Source: Brevundimonas subvibrioides
GTDB lineage: Bacteria > Pseudomonadota > Alphaproteobacteria > Caulobacterales > Caulobacteraceae
Direction of reading: 5' to 3'
Length of the DNA stretch: 64,000 nt
Assembly: GCF_027271155.1 (NCBI RefSeq)
Contig: NZ_CP114542.1
Coordinates: 496,001 to 560,000 of the forward strand
A program made the translations under genes and the position numbers. The notes below the pieces were generated by a model. It did no database searches. It was not told the origin of the DNA and saw only the letters and a program-made list of their open reading frames with translations. Each line of letters starts with the position of its first letter. Within the stretch, counting starts at the first letter, position 1. Below, piece after piece: positions 24,792 to 32,166 of the stretch.

Positions 24792-25814
24792 TCATCCCCA
24801 CACCCTGAAGTGCTTCGACAGCTTCAGACCCTGCCTTTGATAGTGGCTGCCGCCCTCGCCATACAGCCGGGTCGGCCGTTCGGTCAGGGGCTCATAGACC
24901 AGGCGGGCGACGATCTGGCCGTGTTCCAGCAGGAAGGGGGTGTCGTGGGTGCGGACCTCCAGCACCCCCTTGGACCCCGCCCCGTGCGCCTCGTCGGTGC
25001 CGAAGCCGGGGTCGAAGAAGCCGGCGTAGTGGACGCGGAACTCGCCCACGCTGGGGTCGATCGGCGTCATCTCGGCCGCCTGCGTGACCGGGATCTCCAC
25101 CGCCTCGTTGGAGGCGAGGATGTAGAACTCGCCCGGATCCAGCAGCAGTTCGCCCCGGCGCAGGGTCAGGGGCTCCCAGAAGTCCTTCGGGTCATGACCG
25201 TCGATCCGGTCCAGATCGACGACGCCCGCGTGGCGACGGCCCCGGAAGCCGACGATGTCGCCGCCCTGCAGATCGACGCCGACGCTGCGGGTTTCCAGCT
25301 TCGGGGGCTCGCCGGCCTTCAGCCGCAGCTGGTTCAGCCGCGTGCCGGGGCGGACCAGGATGGAGAAGGTCTGGGGCGCGATCTCGAGATACAGAGGCCC
25401 TTCGTAGCCCTCGTCCACATCGTCGAACGAGCCGCCGCGATCGGTCAGCAGCCGCACGAAGACATCGACCCGGCCGGTCGAGGACTTCGGATTGGCGCGG
25501 GCGATCAGACCACGGGGCAGGCTGAGCCGTTCCTGCAGCTCGGCGATGTAGACGCAGCCCTTTTCCAGAACATAGCCCCCCGACAGGTCGATCGAATGCA
25601 TCGACACGTCCGCGATCCGGTCAGCGACCAGCCTTTGTCCAGGCAGGAAGGAGGCCCGAACCCGCCAGGCCCGCGCGGACAGGCGCAGGTCCAGACTGGC
25701 GGGCTGGACCTGATCGGCGTCGAACGGGGTCGCCGAGGTGATCGCGCCCGTGGCGATCAGGGTCTCGATGGACTGGCAGGGCAGGATGCCGGGAACGGAA
25801 GATTCGAAGGTCAT
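24792..25814 (-). CDS. dcd: 2'-deoxycytidine 5'-triphosphate deaminase, two-domain type
   Basis: The 340-aa protein contains two dUTPase/DCD-like halves. The first has ATPFDADQVQPASLDLRLS (about 28-46) and RANPKSSTGRVDVFVRLLTD. The second has GELLLDPGEFYILASNEAVEIP, VGEFRVHYAGFFDPGFG and LEHGQIVARLVYEPL. This duplicated form is the alphaproteobacterial dCTP deaminase, about twice the 190-aa E. coli length. It makes dUTP from dCTP for thymidylate synthesis. MTFESS at 25814 or MAFSMTF at 25826 may be the start. Confidence 0.92.
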   Translation of the reverse strand: MTFESSVPGILPCQSIETLIATGAITSATPFDADQVQPASLDLRLSARAWRVRASFLPGQRLVADRIADVSMHSIDLSGGYVLEKGCVYIAELQERLSLPRGLIARANPKSSTGRVDVFVRLLTDRGGSFDDVDEGYEGPLYLEIAPQTFSILVRPGTRLNQLRLKAGEPPKLETRSVGVDLQGGDIVGFRGRRHAGVVDLDRIDGHDPKDFWEPLTLRRGELLLDPGEFYILASNEAVEIPVTQAAEMTPIDPSVGEFRVHYAGFFDPGFGTDEAHGAGSKGVLEVRTHDTPFLLEHGQIVARLVYEPLTERPTRLYGEGGSHYQRQGLKLSKHFRVWG

Positions 25815-25939
25815 GCTGAACGCCATACACAGGGATGGTGCCGGACGCACCTCCGGCCGGGCGCGCTGACGCCCGCGCCGTGGTCGCTTGCCGCTTGAGC
25901 GTGCTTGAATCGGCCGCAGGGCCGGGCGACGATGCGCTC

Positions 25940-26344
25940 ATGTACGATACCCGACCCTATGAAGCCGAAACCGATGGCGTGATCGTGCGGGTCCGACCCA
26001 GCTATCTGGCCGGACAGTCCGATCCTGACGAGGGACGCTGGGTCTGGGCCTATCAGGTCGAGATCGAGAACCGGGGCCCCGAGGCCGTGCAGCTGATGGC
26101 CCGGCGCTGGATCATCACCGATGCGACAGGCCATGTGGAAACCGTCCGCGGTCCCGGCGTGGTGGGCGAGCAGCCGCTGATCGGCCCGGGCGACAGCTAT
26201 TCCTACGCCTCGGGTTGCCCCTTGCCGACGCCGTCGGGAACGATGGAGGGGGCCTATGTGATGACCGACGCGACGGGCCGTGAGTTCGAGGCCACCATCC
26301 CCGCCTTCAGCCTGGACGTGCCGGGCGGCCGGGTGCTGAACTAG
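25940..26344 (+). CDS. apaG: ApaG-like protein
   Basis: The 134-aa product starts MYDTRPYEAETDGVIVRVRPSYL and has the ApaG/DUF525 beta-sandwich signature: YQVEIENRGPEAVQLMARRWIITDATGHVETVRGPGVVGEQPLIGPGDSYSYASGCPLPTPSGTMEGAYVM. ApaG is a cytosolic fibronectin-III-like fold of unclear function that is linked to diadenosine tetraphosphate and Mg/Co phenotypes in enterics. It reads away from dcd with 125 bp between starts. A palindromic repeat follows. Confidence 0.93.
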   Translation: MYDTRPYEAETDGVIVRVRPSYLAGQSDPDEGRWVWAYQVEIENRGPEAVQLMARRWIITDATGHVETVRGPGVVGEQPLIGPGDSYSYASGCPLPTPSGTMEGAYVMTDATGREFEATIPAFSLDVPGGRVLN

Positions 26345-26347
26345 AAA

Positions 26348-26489
26348 ATCCTCACCCGGAGCGAAGCGAACGGGGGAGGGGGACCGCGAAGCGGTGGAGG
26401 GGGCCACCTCAGACACGCTGCGTGGTCCGCCCCCTCCACCCCCGCGCAAGGGCGCGGCGGTCCCCCTCCCCCGCTGCGCGGTTGAGGAT
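26348..26489. repeat. Intergenic palindromic repeat, family B
   Basis: The outer ends ATCCTCACC and GGTTGAGGAT are near complements. The inner arms CGGGGGAGGGGGACCGC and GCGGTCCCCCTCCCCCG are perfect, and further in are GGTGGAGGGGGC and GCCCCCTCCACC. The whole can fold into one long hairpin. It lies between apaG and gcrA. A short unit with CCCCGTCCCCGCCTTCGCGGGGATGAC follows at about 26529-26555. Confidence 0.75.
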
Positions 26490-26609
26490 CAAGAGGTGTG
26501 GGGCTGCGTCAACCCGGATAACCGCAGCCCCGTCCCCGCCTTCGCGGGGATGACAATCGACCGGTCGCGCTCAAGCAGCGAAGCGCCGCGCGCGTAGCGG
26601 TAGCGCCCT

Positions 26610-27140
26610 TTAGATGTAACGCCGCAGACTGCGGGCCAGCTCTTCCTTGCCGCCGCGCTTCATCTGCGGCTGATAGGCGACGCGGGCGTGTTCCTGGCAA
26701 TAGACGCCTTCCGAGGCGCGACGGCCGCAGAAGCTGAACTCGGTCGAGGACGGATCGCCGATCGGCCATTTGCACATGTGCGCCCCCAGGGTCATCACCG
26801 TGGCGGTGCCGGGCATCTCGGCGACGGCGGGCAGGCTGGGCGCCGTCGCGACGGGACGCGGGGCCGGCTGGGCGGCCTCGATCCGGCCCGCCTCGAGGCG
26901 TCGGGGTGCCGACGGCTGTGCGGGCGGCGTGGTCCGCGTGCGGGCGGGGCGGAAGGTCGTGGTGCGGGCGGGCTGGGACGGTGTCGCGCGACCCGACAGA
27001 CCCAGGCGGTGCACCTTGCCGATCACGGCGTTGCGGGTGACGCCGCCGCCCAGCTGCTTGGCGATCTGCGAGGCCGACTGGCCTTCCAGCCACAGCTTCT
27101 TCAGTGCGCCGACGCGATCTTCGGTCCAGCCTGCGGTCAT
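26610..27140 (-). CDS. gcrA: Cell-cycle regulator GcrA
   Basis: GcrA binds sigma-70 holoenzyme and CcrM-methylated promoters and activates S-phase and division genes in Caulobacter. The 176-aa protein has the N-terminal HTH WTEDRVGALKKLWLEGQSASQIAKQLGGGVTRNAVIGKVHRLGL (5-48), a Pro/Ala/Arg-rich linker, and the C-terminal sigma-binding region CKWPIGDP..FCGRRASEGVYCQEHARVAYQP. MTAGWTEDR at 27140 is the start. The upstream region contains several candidate cell-cycle signals (separate entry). Confidence 0.96.
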   Translation of the reverse strand: MTAGWTEDRVGALKKLWLEGQSASQIAKQLGGGVTRNAVIGKVHRLGLSGRATPSQPARTTTFRPARTRTTPPAQPSAPRRLEAGRIEAAQPAPRPVATAPSLPAVAEMPGTATVMTLGAHMCKWPIGDPSSTEFSFCGRRASEGVYCQEHARVAYQPQMKRGGKEELARSLRRYI

Positions 27141-27158
27141 GACACCCTCCGGGTCGAG

Positions 27159-27282
27159 CGATTCAAGATGTGGCGCCTGAAGCCCCCCTCGGGTTTCGAC
27201 AGCCACAACTAATCGTAAACGACCCGTTAACGGACGCAAGATGTGCGAATCACTCCGTCCACAGAAACCACATCTTGAATCG
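27159..27282 (-). promoter_or_regulatory. gcrA promoter region with inverted repeat, GANTC sites and a CtrA-like box
   Basis: A perfect 15-bp inverted repeat, CGATTCAAGATGTGG (27159-27173) and CCACATCTTGAATCG (27268-27282), encloses the region. GANTC methylation sites are at 27160-27164, 27247-27251 and 27277-27281. A near-consensus CtrA box, TAAA-N7-TTAAC, is at 27216-27231. A further CAAGATGTG copy is at 27237-27245. In Caulobacter, gcrA is controlled by CtrA, DnaA and CcrM methylation, so these sites fit that logic. Binding here is inferred. Confidence 0.6.
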
Positions 27283-27395
27283 GCGTTCGGCGAAAGGGTC
27301 GATCAGAGGCGACCGCCGGAGATGTGACCCTGACGTCTTCCGATCGCCGGGGCGCGTCGGCTGGATGGCGACGTCAGTTCCGGCTTGTGCCGGGT

Positions 27396-28622
27396 TTAGC
27401 GGGCCGAGATGCGGATCAGCTGGCCGTTGTCCTCGTCGGTGATGGCCCAGACGGCACCGTCCGCCGCTACGGCCAGGTCGCGGATGCGCTTGCCGAAGTC
27501 CGCGATCAGCCGCTCCTCGCCCACCACCCGGTCGCCGTCCAGCACCAGACGGGTGATGGACTTGCCGCCCAGGCCCGCGATCAGAAGATCGCCGTCCCAG
27601 CCGGGGAACATCGCCCCGGAATAGAAGGTCTGGCCCCCCGGCGCGATGACGGGATCCCAGTAATAGACCGGCTGCTCCAGCCCCTGCCGCGCCGTGATGC
27701 CGTCGTTGATGGGGCCGCCCGCATATTCGATCCCATAGGCGATGACCGGCCAGCCATAGTTCCTGCCCGCCTCCGGCCGGTTCAGCTCATCGCCGCCGCG
27801 CGTGCCGTGTTCGATGGTCCAGACGTGGCCGGTGCCGGGCTGGACCGCCACGCCCTGGACGTTGCGGTGACCCAGGGACCAGATTTCGGGCCGCGCCCCG
27901 GCCGTGTTCACAAAGGGATTGTCGGCCGGCACCGAGCCGTCGGCATTGATGCGGATGACCTTGCCCATGTGCGAACCCAGGTCCTGGGCCTGGGGGCGCA
28001 TCGGTCTGTCCGAGCGCTCGCCCAGGGTGACGAACAGGTGGCCGGCCGGATCGAAGGCCAGGGAGGATCCGAAATGCTTGTCGCCGTCATAGGTGGGCAG
28101 CGCCCGGAAGATGACACGGACATCGCCCACCGAGGTGCCGTCGTCCGACAGCCGCCCGCGCGCGACCGAGGTCGCATTGCCGCCCTCGCGCGGCTCCGCA
28201 TAGCTCCAGAAGATGGTCCGGTCGGTCGTGAACGACGGCGACAGGACGACGTCCAGCAGGCCGCCCTGGCCGCGCGCATCGACGACGGGCAGGCCGGTGA
28301 TCGGTGCCCCGACCTCGCCCCCGGCGGTGATGATCCGCAAGCGGCCCGGCCGCTCTGTGACCAGCCAGCGGCCGTCCGGCAGCAGGGCCAGGCCCCAGGG
28401 ATGGGACAGGCCGGAGGCCACGACCGTGGTCGTCAGGGCCTGTTCGGTGCGCACGCCGGCCGCGCGGGTCTGGCCCTCGAAGGCCGGAGTCTGGCTCGCG
28501 CCGTTGGCAGGGCGGGTCTCCACCGGGGCTCCGGCGGCCGGGGTCCGGGACTGGCCGCTGGCCTGACAGGCGGCGGTGAGCACGAGGATGGACGTCGAGG
28601 CGGCGAGCAGAAGCGGGCGCAT
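27396..28622 (-). CDS. PQQ-dependent sugar dehydrogenase (YliI/Asd-like), lipoprotein
   Basis: The 408-aa protein begins MRPLLLAASTSILVLTAAC, so Cys19 is a lipobox cysteine and the mature enzyme is membrane anchored. The six-bladed propeller signatures are VASGLSHPWGLALLPDGRWLVTERPGRLRI, GQGGLLDVVLSPSFTTDRTIFWSYAE, SLGHRNVQGVAVQPGTGHVWTIEHGTRGGDELN and YGWPVIAYGIEYAGGPIND. It belongs to the soluble glucose/aldose dehydrogenase family that uses PQQ and feeds electrons to the respiratory chain. The substrate is not certain. Confidence 0.9.
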   Translation of the reverse strand: MRPLLLAASTSILVLTAACQASGQSRTPAAGAPVETRPANGASQTPAFEGQTRAAGVRTEQALTTTVVASGLSHPWGLALLPDGRWLVTERPGRLRIITAGGEVGAPITGLPVVDARGQGGLLDVVLSPSFTTDRTIFWSYAEPREGGNATSVARGRLSDDGTSVGDVRVIFRALPTYDGDKHFGSSLAFDPAGHLFVTLGERSDRPMRPQAQDLGSHMGKVIRINADGSVPADNPFVNTAGARPEIWSLGHRNVQGVAVQPGTGHVWTIEHGTRGGDELNRPEAGRNYGWPVIAYGIEYAGGPINDGITARQGLEQPVYYWDPVIAPGGQTFYSGAMFPGWDGDLLIAGLGGKSITRLVLDGDRVVGEERLIADFGKRIRDLAVAADGAVWAITDEDNGQLIRISAR

Positions 28623-28824
28623 GGTGATCTCCGGGTCGGTCTATGCGGTCAGTCTCTGCCCCGAACGGCGCGCAAGCTCCAGCGTTCCGACCGCCTGCCG
28701 TGCCGCGTCGCGCTGTCGCGGCGGCGACGGACGGAATGGCGACTTGAACCGCGCGGGCCTGAACGATATAGGCACGCCTCTCGCGCGCGGCCCCGGCCGC
28801 CCGCGCTCTGCCCCACGGGCCAGA

Positions 28825-28901
28825 GGCTGGGTAGCTCAGATGGTTAGAGCGGTGGATTCATAACCCACAGGTCGGCGGTTCGATCCCGCCTCCAGCCACC
28901 A
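28825..28901 (+). tRNA. tRNA-Met (CAT anticodon)
   Basis: The 77-nt gene has the acceptor stem GGCTGGG/TCCAGCC, a D-arm with AGCTCAGATGGTTAGAGC, anticodon CAT at 28859-28861, T-arm GGCGGTTCGATCCCGCC and an encoded CCA. The T-run immediately after may act as a terminator. A CAT anticodon could also be tRNA-Ile2, whose C is modified to lysidine; sequence alone does not fully settle this. It is not the initiator type, because the first acceptor pair (G-C) is matched. The last 24 bases recur at 31066-31089. Confidence 0.93.
28878..28901. repeat. Left attachment site (attL) within the tRNA 3' end
   Basis: The 24-bp segment starting GTTCGATCCCGCCTCCAGCC and ending with the encoded CCA matches 31066-31089 perfectly. 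It forms the left boundary of the island. Confidence 0.85.
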
Positions 28902-28911
28902 TTTTTTATTA

Positions 28912-29097
28912 TCAATAACAACAAGTTAAAGAGCTGCGGCCGTATACCAAGCTCGAACCGGCCCCCAACATTTGGAGCCGCCGGGCGTTGTTGAAGTCAG
29001 CACGCGCGTCCCGACGGGCCATCGCTTCGATGATGCGTAGAAGGGCGGGTTCCAGGTCATCGGTGAGGGGTTCAGAGAGGACTGCATCGAAGGCCAT
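28912..29097 (-). CDS. Hypothetical 61-aa protein, possible mobile-element remnant
   Basis: The frame reads MAFDAVLSEPLTDDLEPALL then RIIEAMARRDARADFNNARR and ends 10 bp inside the island edge. The first 45 residues have protein-like composition. From memory, they resemble short proteins that sit beside tyrosine integrases in alphaproteobacterial islands. I could not verify this. The cysteine-containing tail looks like readthrough into non-coding DNA. The ribosome site is weak. It may be a pseudogene left from a lost integration module. Confidence 0.4.
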   Translation of the reverse strand: MAFDAVLSEPLTDDLEPALLRIIEAMARRDARADFNNARRLQMLGAGSSLVYGRSSLTCCY

Positions 29098-29261
29098 GGC
29101 CGAGGTCTAGACCGGCGGGGTGAATAGACCGTGCGCGCGACGATTTCGCATAACACGCGATGTGCGAGGCATGATTCACGGAAAATACCGGCTTTCCGGT
29201 GCTCTGTGGACTCTGAGTTGAAAGCCTGTTTGGTTTCCGCCGGAGTGGGGAAACATTACTT

Positions 29262-30296
29262 ATGGCGGCATCAGCCTCAGAGCGGCGCGTATATCAGTGG
29301 CACATTGCCTTATCGACGAAACCTAGCGAGGCCGCAGTCAAGGTTACGCAGAGCATGGATGACGTGATCGGCATCCTGGAGTCAGAGTGGACCGCTAGGC
29401 GGGCGCGAGTCCTGGTCGCCAAGGGATCAAACCGGTTCGTTGAAGCCGATGACCAAGAGGCCGACCCGAAAAATCAGATCTACATTGCCGACATGGGCCG
29501 TGACCCAACGACCGGAACGGCGACGCTTCTTATCAACCGAGGAGATCCCGACGCCCTCGGGCCGGCGTATATCGAGATCGCGCCAAATGCCGTTGCCGGG
29601 AAAATTCGATCCACCACGGCGACGGCCAACGAAACGCCAGGATGGTCTGCTCACCTGGTTTTGTCACTAACGCCTAAAGGCGGTGTCTACCGAGCGTGCT
29701 TCGAGCAGATGCCGAAAGTCTCCAGCTCGCTCGTCGAGACCGCCCTTAACCGCATCATCGCCCAAGCGATCAAGGGCAATCCCCACTACGCTTTTGAACA
29801 CGTCACGAAAGCGAAAGGGCGATCCAAGCTTTCGCGAAAGCCATACGCGCCGATCTTGTCAGCGGAGCGGGTGCCGACTGAGAATGCGTCAGATGACCTA
29901 AAAAATGCTGAGCTGTCTCAAGTCACCTTCACCCGCAAGTTGACACAATACAGCGGCGTCGGGTCGGCCGAGATCATCGAGTATATGGAAGAGAAACTCG
30001 TCATTCACACCAAGCCAGTCGGTGAAGATCAGATGATCCGGGGCCTGAAAAACCTTTTAAATCAGGCGAAAGATGAGGGTTTTAGTAAAGTCACATTTGG
30101 TATTCATAAACTGCCGGGCGGCGCGACCAGCAACCCGACGCTCGACCTTGATATGGAAGATGCACTAGAGAAGCTTTATGTACGTGCGAAGCGTCTTAGT
30201 GAATTCGGAGAAGTGCTTCTTTCTTGCTATCCGAAGATAAATTTCGCGATCCAGTCTAAGATGATTGAAGTTGTTGCCTCTCCGGGTAACTGGTAG
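29262..30296 (+). CDS. Unrecognised 344-aa island protein
   Basis: The ATG follows GGGGAAACATTACTT, a usable ribosome site. The protein has no signal peptide or membrane helix and should be cytosolic. The N-terminal half has beta-rich motifs (RRVYQWHIALST at 9-20, NQIYIADMGRDPTTGTATLLIN near 72-93, GPAYIEIAPNAV). The C-terminal half, from about 210, is mixed alpha/beta and charged (LSQVTFTRKLTQYSGVGSAEI, EKLVIHTKPVG). I recognise no family or catalytic motif. It is followed 9 bp later by a four-helix membrane protein, so the two probably form one functional pair. Lower GC than the flanking genome points to acquisition. Confidence 0.85.
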   Translation: MAASASERRVYQWHIALSTKPSEAAVKVTQSMDDVIGILESEWTARRARVLVAKGSNRFVEADDQEADPKNQIYIADMGRDPTTGTATLLINRGDPDALGPAYIEIAPNAVAGKIRSTTATANETPGWSAHLVLSLTPKGGVYRACFEQMPKVSSSLVETALNRIIAQAIKGNPHYAFEHVTKAKGRSKLSRKPYAPILSAERVPTENASDDLKNAELSQVTFTRKLTQYSGVGSAEIIEYMEEKLVIHTKPVGEDQMIRGLKNLLNQAKDEGFSKVTFGIHKLPGGATSNPTLDLDMEDALEKLYVRAKRLSEFGEVLLSCYPKINFAIQSKMIEVVASPGNW

Positions 30297-30305
30297 ATCA
30301 TTCAA

Positions 30306-30926
30306 ATGATGATATGGGCATTCAGGCAACTTGCAACGCCGTGCAACTATCTCCGGATACGTCACGGCGAAGATGTGTTTCGATCGAAGCTCGTTTACGA
30401 CCTAATACTGCCCGGCCTTCTAGCCGGCGGCACGCTCGCCGTGGCGTTGATTTGCGACATGCCGCTTTCGGTTCTTGAGGATAAGGAACTCTTTGGGGCG
30501 ATGTCCGGCCTCTTGGCAATTCTAATCGGCTTTTACATGGCCGCTCTAGCGGCCGTATCAACGTTTGATCGCGCCGGTATCGACAACAAGCTGGAAGGGC
30601 ACGACGCCCTGCTGTCGGTGAGGCGGACAGACGGAAGGGGGCGAGTCGATAAGAAGCTGTCCTATCGCCAGTTCATATCCTACCTGTTTGGCTACGCTTC
30701 GTTCCTATCGTTCATCATCTATGTGGCGCTGTTTCTTGGGAAAAGCGTCTGGTCTAAAATGGAAGCGGCGGTGCGCCAAATTCGTTTCGGCCCGGAAGTG
30801 ATGGTCTACGGAATCGAGCCGCTGAGCTTCTATCTGACGGCGTTTTTCATGTGGCAGCTGTTCCTTGTGTCGTTGCTCGGGATCTATTTTCTCGCCGAGC
30901 GTATCCAAGAGTTACACGAAACCTAG
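30306..30926 (+). CDS. Unrecognised 206-aa membrane protein of the island
   Basis: Four membrane helices are predicted at about 34-52, 62-86, 120-142 and 176-197. The soluble loop between helices 2 and 3 (FDRAGIDNKLEGHDALLSVRRTDGRGRVDKKLS) is positively charged, so it is likely cytosolic. The start is at 30306 or 30309; no strong ribosome site is seen, and translational coupling to the upstream gene is likely. I do not recognise the family. A cytosolic sensor or effector plus a small multi-pass membrane protein is an arrangement known from several phage-defence pairs, but this is analogy only. Confidence 0.82.
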   Translation: MMIWAFRQLATPCNYLRIRHGEDVFRSKLVYDLILPGLLAGGTLAVALICDMPLSVLEDKELFGAMSGLLAILIGFYMAALAAVSTFDRAGIDNKLEGHDALLSVRRTDGRGRVDKKLSYRQFISYLFGYASFLSFIIYVALFLGKSVWSKMEAAVRQIRFGPEVMVYGIEPLSFYLTAFFMWQLFLVSLLGIYFLAERIQELHET

Positions 30927-31065
30927 TTACCCGGAGGCCGGGCAGCCGCCCGTGCGCATGGGCGGTAAACGTTACGACGCTAGGATGAAGTGGAGCGCCG
31001 GTTCGGAAAGGTCAGTCCCTGACATTAGGCACTGATCTTCATGATCGGGTCTACATTGGGGACCC

Positions 31066-31089
31066 GTTCGATCCCGCCTCCAGCCACCA
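31066..31089. repeat. Right attachment site (attR)
   Basis: A perfect 24-bp repeat of the tRNA-Met 3' end (28878-28901). Upstream of it there is no tRNA body, so it is an attachment site and not a second tRNA gene. The sequence after it (CCGTTTCCCC) is probably the original flank of the tRNA. Confidence 0.85.
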
Positions 31090-31177
31090 CCGTTTCCCCA
31101 TCCCGACCGTCCCGCAACCTTCGCCATGAGAGGGCGTTCGGGTTGAAGGTTCCAGGATCATCCCAAAGGGGTTCGCC

Positions 31178-31492
31178 ATGTCCATTCGTCTGTCCGCCCT
31201 GTTCGTCGTCCCCGCCGCCATCCTGGCGCTAGGTGCCGCCGCCTGCTCGCCCGCCGAACAGGAACAGACCGAAGCCCGGGACGATGCGGCCGGGGACAGG
31301 GCCGGGGCCACGGCCGGGAAGGCGGGATCGGCGCTGAAGGAAGAGGCGTCCCAGGTCGGGTCGGCCATCGCGGCCGGTGCCTCCGAAGCCGCCCAGGAGG
31401 TCGACGAGGCCACCGATTCGCTGGCCCGAAAGGCCGACGCGCAGAAGGCCGAGACCGCCCGCGATACCCAAGGCAACGCGACGCCGAACTAG
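31178..31492 (+). CDS. Small Ala/Glu-rich lipoprotein
   Basis: The 104-aa product starts MSIRLSALFVVPAAILALGAAAC, giving a lipobox at LGAAAC and Cys23 as the lipidated residue. The rest is low in hydrophobics and rich in Ala, Glu and Asp, with heptad-like spacing (KEEASQVGSAIAAGASEAAQEVDEATDSLARKADA), so a helical rod or amphipathic helix is likely. No family is assigned. It is the first chromosomal gene after the island and probably existed next to the tRNA before integration. Confidence 0.75.
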   Translation: MSIRLSALFVVPAAILALGAAACSPAEQEQTEARDDAAGDRAGATAGKAGSALKEEASQVGSAIAAGASEAAQEVDEATDSLARKADAQKAETARDTQGNATPN

Positions 31493-31542
31493 TTGGAGTC
31501 AGCAATCGGCGGCTCAAGCAGCGAGCCGCCGCGCGGCGAGCG

Positions 31543-32166
31543 TTAGCCGCCCTCCTGCAGCACCGCGTCGATCAGGGCCCGCGCTTCCGGGCTCGACCAG
31601 TCCGCCTCGCCCGCGAAGGCCGCGCGGATCCGCCCCTGACGGTCCAGCAGGATCGTCTGGGGCATCTTGCCCCTGCCCGGAAACTCGAACGGCAGCTGGA
31701 ATTTCGGGTCGCTGTAGAAGGGCAGGGGGTCGTGGACGTCGATGAAACTCTTCGCATCGGCCAGGGCATCCGCCCCGACGTCGACATTGATCGGCAGAAC
31801 GACAAGATCGCGGTCCGGATAGGCCGAGGCCAAGGTCGCCAGGGTCGGCATCTCGGTCCGGCACGGCGCGCACCACATGGCCCACAGATTGACCAGCACC
31901 ACCTTGCCCCGGAAGTCGGCGAAACGGGCATCGGTGCCATCGCGGGTCTGGAAGACATAGTCGGGCGCCGTTTCGAGCGTCGCGGGCGTCTCCAGCGCGG
32001 TCAGCGGTCCGGTCGCGAACCGGGCCAGTTCGCTCTTTTCTGCGACGACCGGCCCGGACGCTTTGAAAGGACCGGCCTTCATCGCATATAGGGTGCCGAT
32101 CGTCCCGCCCGCGAGGACGCCCGCGATCGCAGCCGCGATCAAAACGACCTTCAACGAGCCGCCCAT
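31543..32166 (-). CDS. tlpA: TlpA-family thiol:disulfide oxidoreductase, membrane anchored
   Basis: The 207-aa protein has an N-terminal anchor ([23 protein letters not shown], 7-29) and a periplasmic thioredoxin fold: [29 protein letters not shown], with Cys99 and Cys102 in WCAPC. The cis-Pro segment is [15 protein letters not shown]. TlpA/ResA proteins reduce apocytochrome c or the CuA site of cytochrome oxidase. The start codon overlaps that of argH by 2 bp in divergent orientation, so each promoter must lie inside the other gene. Confidence 0.9.
   Translation of the reverse strand: MGGSLKVVLIAAAIAGVLAGGTIGTLYAMKAGPFKASGPVVAEKSELARFATGPLTALETPATLETAPDYVFQTRDGTDARFADFRGKVVLVNLWAMWCAPCRTEMPTLATLASAYPDRDLVVLPINVDVGADALADAKSFIDVHDPLPFYSDPKFQLPFEFPGRGKMPQTILLDRQGRIRAAFAGEADWSSPEARALIDAVLQEGG

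Larger units (their letters stand above)
28902..31089. mobile_element. Mini genomic island integrated at the tRNA-Met gene
   Basis: About 2.2 kb lies between perfect 24-bp direct repeats of the tRNA 3' end, the hallmark of tyrosine-integrase insertion. Base composition inside is visibly less GC-rich than on either side. No integrase or excisionase is recognisable, so the element is either a remnant, a cassette moved by an integrase in trans, or the survivor of a larger island. The contents are one short minus-strand frame, a 344-aa gene and a 206-aa membrane gene. The gap 28902-29261 contains that short frame and a small ACCGGCTTTCCGGT palindrome. Confidence 0.85.

Noticed and set aside
28623..28824. 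Additional small gene before the tRNA
   Set aside because: The frames here are short, Arg-rich and without a ribosome site. It probably holds only the promoters of the tRNA and the sugar dehydrogenase gene.
31066..31089. Second tRNA-Met gene
   Set aside because: Only the last 24 bases of the tRNA are present, with no D-arm or anticodon upstream. It is an attachment repeat.
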